From contig JAITKB010000118.1 in assembly GCA_031278605.1 (NCBI GenBank), forward strand, positions 1-62,170: 62,170 nucleotides of DNA, in the 5' to 3' direction. This stretch comes from Tannerellaceae bacterium. Lineage in GTDB: Bacteria; Bacteroidota; Bacteroidia; Bacteroidales; Tannerellaceae. Positions 61,180 to 62,170 of the stretch are shown here, in pieces. Under the pieces are notes generated by a model. That model was given only the letters and a program-made list of their open reading frames with translations, was not told the origin of the DNA and ran no database searches. Both the position numbers and the translations under genes were made by a program. Each line of letters opens with the position of its first letter. The stretch's first letter is position 1.

Positions 61180-62170
61180 ATGAACAATGCTGTTTTTAAA
61201 TTCGCAAAACCCGGCAACGAACCGGTAAAAACCTATGCGCCGGGAACGGCGGACAAAACGCTGCTGAAAAATGCACTCCAACAATTATCGTCCGAAACAT
61301 GGGATATTCCATTGGTAATCGGAGGAAAAGAGATCCGCACGGGAAATACCGGACAAGTAGTCATGCCACACAACCACCAACACGTATTGGCCCACTATCA
61401 TAAAGCCGGTGAAAAAGAAGTGCAACAGGCCATCGACGCCGCCATGAAAGCACATCGCCAATGGTCCGAACTCCCCTGGGTGGAACGAGCCTCCGTGATG
61501 ATGCGCATCGCCGAATTGATCGCAACCAAATACCGCTACCTGGTAAATGCTTCCCTCATGCTGGGACAAAGTAAAAACCCCATGCAGGCCGAGATCGACG
61601 CCCCCTGTGAATTGATCGACTTCCTGCGTTTCAGCGCCTTTTATGCAGGAGAGATTTATGAAGACCAACCCTATTCCGATACGGGGATCATCAATCGCAT
61701 GGAATACCGTGCCCTGGAAGGATTCGTATTCTCGCTGACACCGTTTAATTTTACCTCCATCGCCGGTAACCTCAACCTGGCGCCCGCCGTCATGGGCAAT
61801 GTGGCCGTATGGAAACCCTCTACCACAGCCATCCATTCCAATTATTTACTGATGAAGATTTTCCAAGAAGCCGGATTGCCCGATGGCGTGGTGAACTTTA
61901 TCCCCGGACAGGGTAGTCTGATCGGGAAGGTTGTGACGGCAAGCCGCGATCTCGCAGGTTTCCACTTCACCGGTTCTACCGATACGTTCAATAAGTTGTG
62001 GCTCCGTATGGCCGAAAACCTGGGGAACTATAAATCCTATCCGAAAATCGTAGGCGAAACCGGAGGCAAGAACTTTATTTTCGCACACCCCTCTGCCCCG
62101 GCCGACGACGTGGCCACAGCCATCGTACGCGGCGCCTTCGAGTATCAGGGACAGAAATGTTCGGCCGCCT
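61180..62170 (+). CDS. pruA: L-glutamate gamma-semialdehyde (1-pyrroline-5-carboxylate) dehydrogenase, N-terminal part
   Basis: The first 330 codons; the gene continues past the window. The ATG at 61180 follows an A-rich leader. It oxidises glutamate semialdehyde to glutamate with NAD+ in proline breakdown. NAD-binding blocks are FSLTPFNFTSIAGNLNLAPA, VWKPSTTAIHSNYL and FHFTGSTDTF; the general base is the Glu in IVGETGGKNFIF, and the catalytic Cys is in the last visible codons, EYQGQKCSAA. The pattern is that of the monofunctional RocA/PruA type of Bacteroidota (about 540 residues). It is 81 bp after recQ with no clear terminator between. Confidence 0.93.
   Translation, partial: MNNAVFKFAKPGNEPVKTYAPGTADKTLLKNALQQLSSETWDIPLVIGGKEIRTGNTGQVVMPHNHQHVLAHYHKAGEKEVQQAIDAAMKAHRQWSELPWVERASVMMRIAELIATKYRYLVNASLMLGQSKNPMQAEIDAPCELIDFLRFSAFYAGEIYEDQPYSDTGIINRMEYRALEGFVFSLTPFNFTSIAGNLNLAPAVMGNVAVWKPSTTAIHSNYLLMKIFQEAGLPDGVVNFIPGQGSLIGKVVTASRDLAGFHFTGSTDTFNKLWLRMAENLGNYKSYPKIVGETGGKNFIFAHPSAPADDVATAIVRGAFEYQGQKCSAA

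Overview
The window looks like a chromosomal segment of a Bacteroidales bacterium (phylum Bacteroidota), with a GC content near or a little above one half. The grounds are two SusC/SusD outer-membrane pairs, an ECF sigma/anti-sigma (FecR) pair feeding an STN-type SusC, TAnnTTTG-type -7 promoter boxes, a bacterial V-type ATPase operon with a DUF2764 gene, a 548-residue PPi-dependent phosphofructokinase, a succinylornithine-type transcarbamylase and two DUF6261 proteins. I cannot name the genus.

Layout. 1-1.9 kb: 3' end of yicC, nadD, threonine aldolase. 2.0-2.7 kb: two short repeats around a decayed esterase, then an operator-like palindrome. 2.7-9.2 kb: L-arabinose operon (GH51 arabinofuranosidase, araA, araB, Na+/solute symporter). 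9.3-13.6 kb: sbcD-sbcC. 13.7-14.5 kb: first DUF6261 gene, followed by a 42-bp repeat array. 15.1-19.6 kb: lysS-gpsA-pgi-HAD phosphatase operon. 19.9-20.5 kb: SusC remnant, 22-bp array, tRNA-Cys. 20.7-21.7 kb: dinB, convergent with and overlapping the V-ATPase operon (29.2 to 21.7 kb, genes E, DUF2764, A, B, D, I, K). 29.5-30.6 kb: 22-bp array, lipoprotein and sulfatase remnant bracketed by a 62-bp direct repeat. 30.7 kb: glutathione peroxidase. 31.3-38.1 kb: sigma, anti-sigma, SusC, SusD. 38.2-38.7 kb: inverted hairpin array. 38.7-41.7 kb: IgGFc-binding-like surface protein and a small secreted protein. 42.0-49.1 kb: SusC, SusD and GH127 beta-L-arabinofuranosidase. 49.2-58.3 kb (minus strand): pfp, second DUF6261 gene with a second 42-bp array, argF', a fused menC-menE, ppdK. 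58.6-58.95 kb: 43-bp array. 59.0-62.2 kb: tRNA-Arg, recQ and the start of a P5C/glutamate-semialdehyde dehydrogenase.

How it fits together. Two arabinose-related blocks (alpha-arabinofuranosidase with araA/araB, and SusCD with a beta-L-arabinofuranosidase) suggest growth on arabinose-containing plant polysaccharides or glycoproteins; araD and a recognisable regulator are not in the window. PPi-linked phosphofructokinase and pyruvate phosphate dikinase lie near one another.

The most unusual content is between the genes. At least seven intergenic tandem arrays are present, with unit lengths of either 22-23 bp or 42-43 bp. Most arrays have their own sequence, but nearly all units fold as hairpins. 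Some are kept as reverse-complement pairs, one array switches orientation at its centre, and three loci abut gene remnants. Both DUF6261 genes lie directly beside a 42-bp array.
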